Origin: an archaeon
Lineage (GTDB): Archaea > Thermoproteota > Bathyarchaeia > TCS64
Length of the DNA stretch: 5,952 nucleotides
Assembly (NCBI GenBank): GCA_020444005.1
Contig: JAHLLU010000133.1
Location: forward strand, 1-5,952
Reading direction: 5' to 3'
The notes beneath the pieces were generated by a model that was not told where the DNA came from, did no database searches, and worked only from the letters and a program-made list of their open reading frames with translations. Within the stretch, counting starts at the first letter, position 1; each line of letters begins with the position of its first letter. Of the stretch, positions 5,219 to 5,952 are shown one piece after another. Made by a program: the position numbers and the translations under genes.

Positions 5219-5952
5219 ATGGTCAAATGCGATTACTGTGGCAAAGACGAGTACATGCCCTTCCGCTGCAAATACTGTGGAGGCTACTTTTGCTCAGAAC
5301 ACAGGCTCCCAGAGATGCATAACTGCTCAGGCAACTACCAGTTCAGCAGAAGCACCACTGGACAAACAGGATTCACACCCACAGGATACAGCTACTCACC
5401 ACAAAGCCAACCAAGAACCCTAGGAATATTCGGTAAAAACGAGCTACGCGACCTAGGAATAGGCTTAGGTGTGATAATGCTAATCCTATTATCCGGTTAC
5501 TGGAGAGCCTTGCTGAGTAACCCCTTGTTCCTCACTGGGGCATTGCTAATCTATGGTTCAGCCTTCATATTACACGAGTTGGCCCACAAATTCATGGCAC
5601 AGAGTCTCGGGTACTGGGCAGAGTTCAAGATCAATCAACAAGGAATCATGCTAACGCTTCTTTCACTAATATCTCCATTCAAGATCATCGCCCCCGGGGC
5701 AGTAATGATAGGAAACATCGCGAGTTGGGATCATTATGGTAAGATTAGCATTGCTGGTCCAGCCACAAACATTGGTCTTGGTATACTGTTCTTTATTGCT
5801 AGCTTAGTCTCAGGTAACGGTACAGTTGGTGCTTTAGCCTTTGTTGGTATGAACATCAACGCGAGTCTTGCGTTGTTTAACTTGATACCTTTTGGTGTAT
5901 TTGACGGAGCCAAGATCATCAAGTGGAACAAATACGTATGGGGTGCAGCGGT
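5219..5952 (+). CDS. AN1 zinc finger fused to M50/site-2 intramembrane metalloprotease (3' end cut by window)
   Basis: 244 codons are visible before the window ends; no stop is reached. Residues 4-36 are a complete AN1 zinc finger with ligands Cys4, Cys7, Cys17, Cys20, Cys25, His28, His34 and Cys36, exactly in the family spacing. Residues 37-75 form a flexible linker rich in Ser, Thr, Gly, Gln and Tyr. The membrane part starts near 79 and holds the zinc-metalloprotease motif HELAH (His119, Glu120, His123), AGPATN (179-184), and NLIPFGVFDG (221-230) with Asp229 as the third zinc ligand. These are the hallmarks of site-2 proteases, which cut substrates within the membrane. No PDZ domain separates the motifs. 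The cytoplasmic AN1 finger probably recruits substrate or a partner; AN1 proteins in eukaryotes act with ubiquitin and stress factors. Its own promoter lies upstream, so it is probably transcribed apart from the winged-helix operon. Confidence 0.95.
   Translation, partial: MVKCDYCGKDEYMPFRCKYCGGYFCSEHRLPEMHNCSGNYQFSRSTTGQTGFTPTGYSYSPQSQPRTLGIFGKNELRDLGIGLGVIMLILLSGYWRALLSNPLFLTGALLIYGSAFILHELAHKFMAQSLGYWAEFKINQQGIMLTLLSLISPFKIIAPGAVMIGNIASWDHYGKISIAGPATNIGLGILFFIASLVSGNGTVGALAFVGMNINASLALFNLIPFGVFDGAKIIKWNKYVWGAA

Noticed and set aside
5238..5423. Plus-strand open frame of 61 codons
   Set aside because: Alternative frame of the AN1 zinc-finger gene, whose ligand spacing is exact in its own frame.

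Overview
The window looks archaeal. Supporting signs are AT-rich TATA elements about 25-40 bases upstream of starts, near-leaderless starts for several genes, one clear GAGGT Shine-Dalgarno site, an ArnR1-like winged-helix protein, and an AN1 zinc finger fused to a site-2 protease. The last two are typical of archaeal lineages such as Bathyarchaeia, other Thermoproteota or Asgard archaea. I cannot place it more precisely. No rRNA, tRNA, insertion sequence or CRISPR array was seen.

Left part (1-3084). The first 63 bases are probably the last codons of a plus-strand gene whose stop abuts the stop of the convergent minus-strand gene. A minus-strand group follows, read right to left: a HAD-family hydrolase (2392-3084), a transglutaminase-like cysteine hydrolase with an intact Cys-His-Asp triad (1402-2310), and a large protein joining an ArsR-like winged helix to a BtrH/C39-like papain-fold domain (64-1401). 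The last two are translationally coupled (TAG directly followed by ATG) and have a likely promoter of their own in the 81-base gap after the HAD gene. The pairing of a transglutaminase-like enzyme with a DNA-binding, C39-like fusion protein is the most unusual feature of the window. It could be a peptide or amide metabolite system with built-in regulation, but its substrate cannot be read from the sequence.

Middle (3085-3976). A short AT-rich divergent promoter region with an inverted repeat separates the HAD gene from a plus-strand alpha/beta hydrolase.

Right part (3977-5952). Tandem 11-base direct repeats, a TATA element and a Shine-Dalgarno site precede a two-gene operon. It encodes a four-helix membrane protein of unknown function, overlapping by ATGA with a small ArnR1-like winged-helix regulator. 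A T7 tract ends this unit. The next 243 bases carry three inverted repeats and a second pyrimidine/T tract and may hold a small RNA. The window ends inside a gene for an AN1 zinc finger fused to an M50/site-2 protease (5219-5952, cut by the window edge). All its visible zinc-ligand and catalytic motifs are intact. The regulator/membrane-protein pair next to an intramembrane protease invites a membrane-signalling hypothesis, but that link is inference only.
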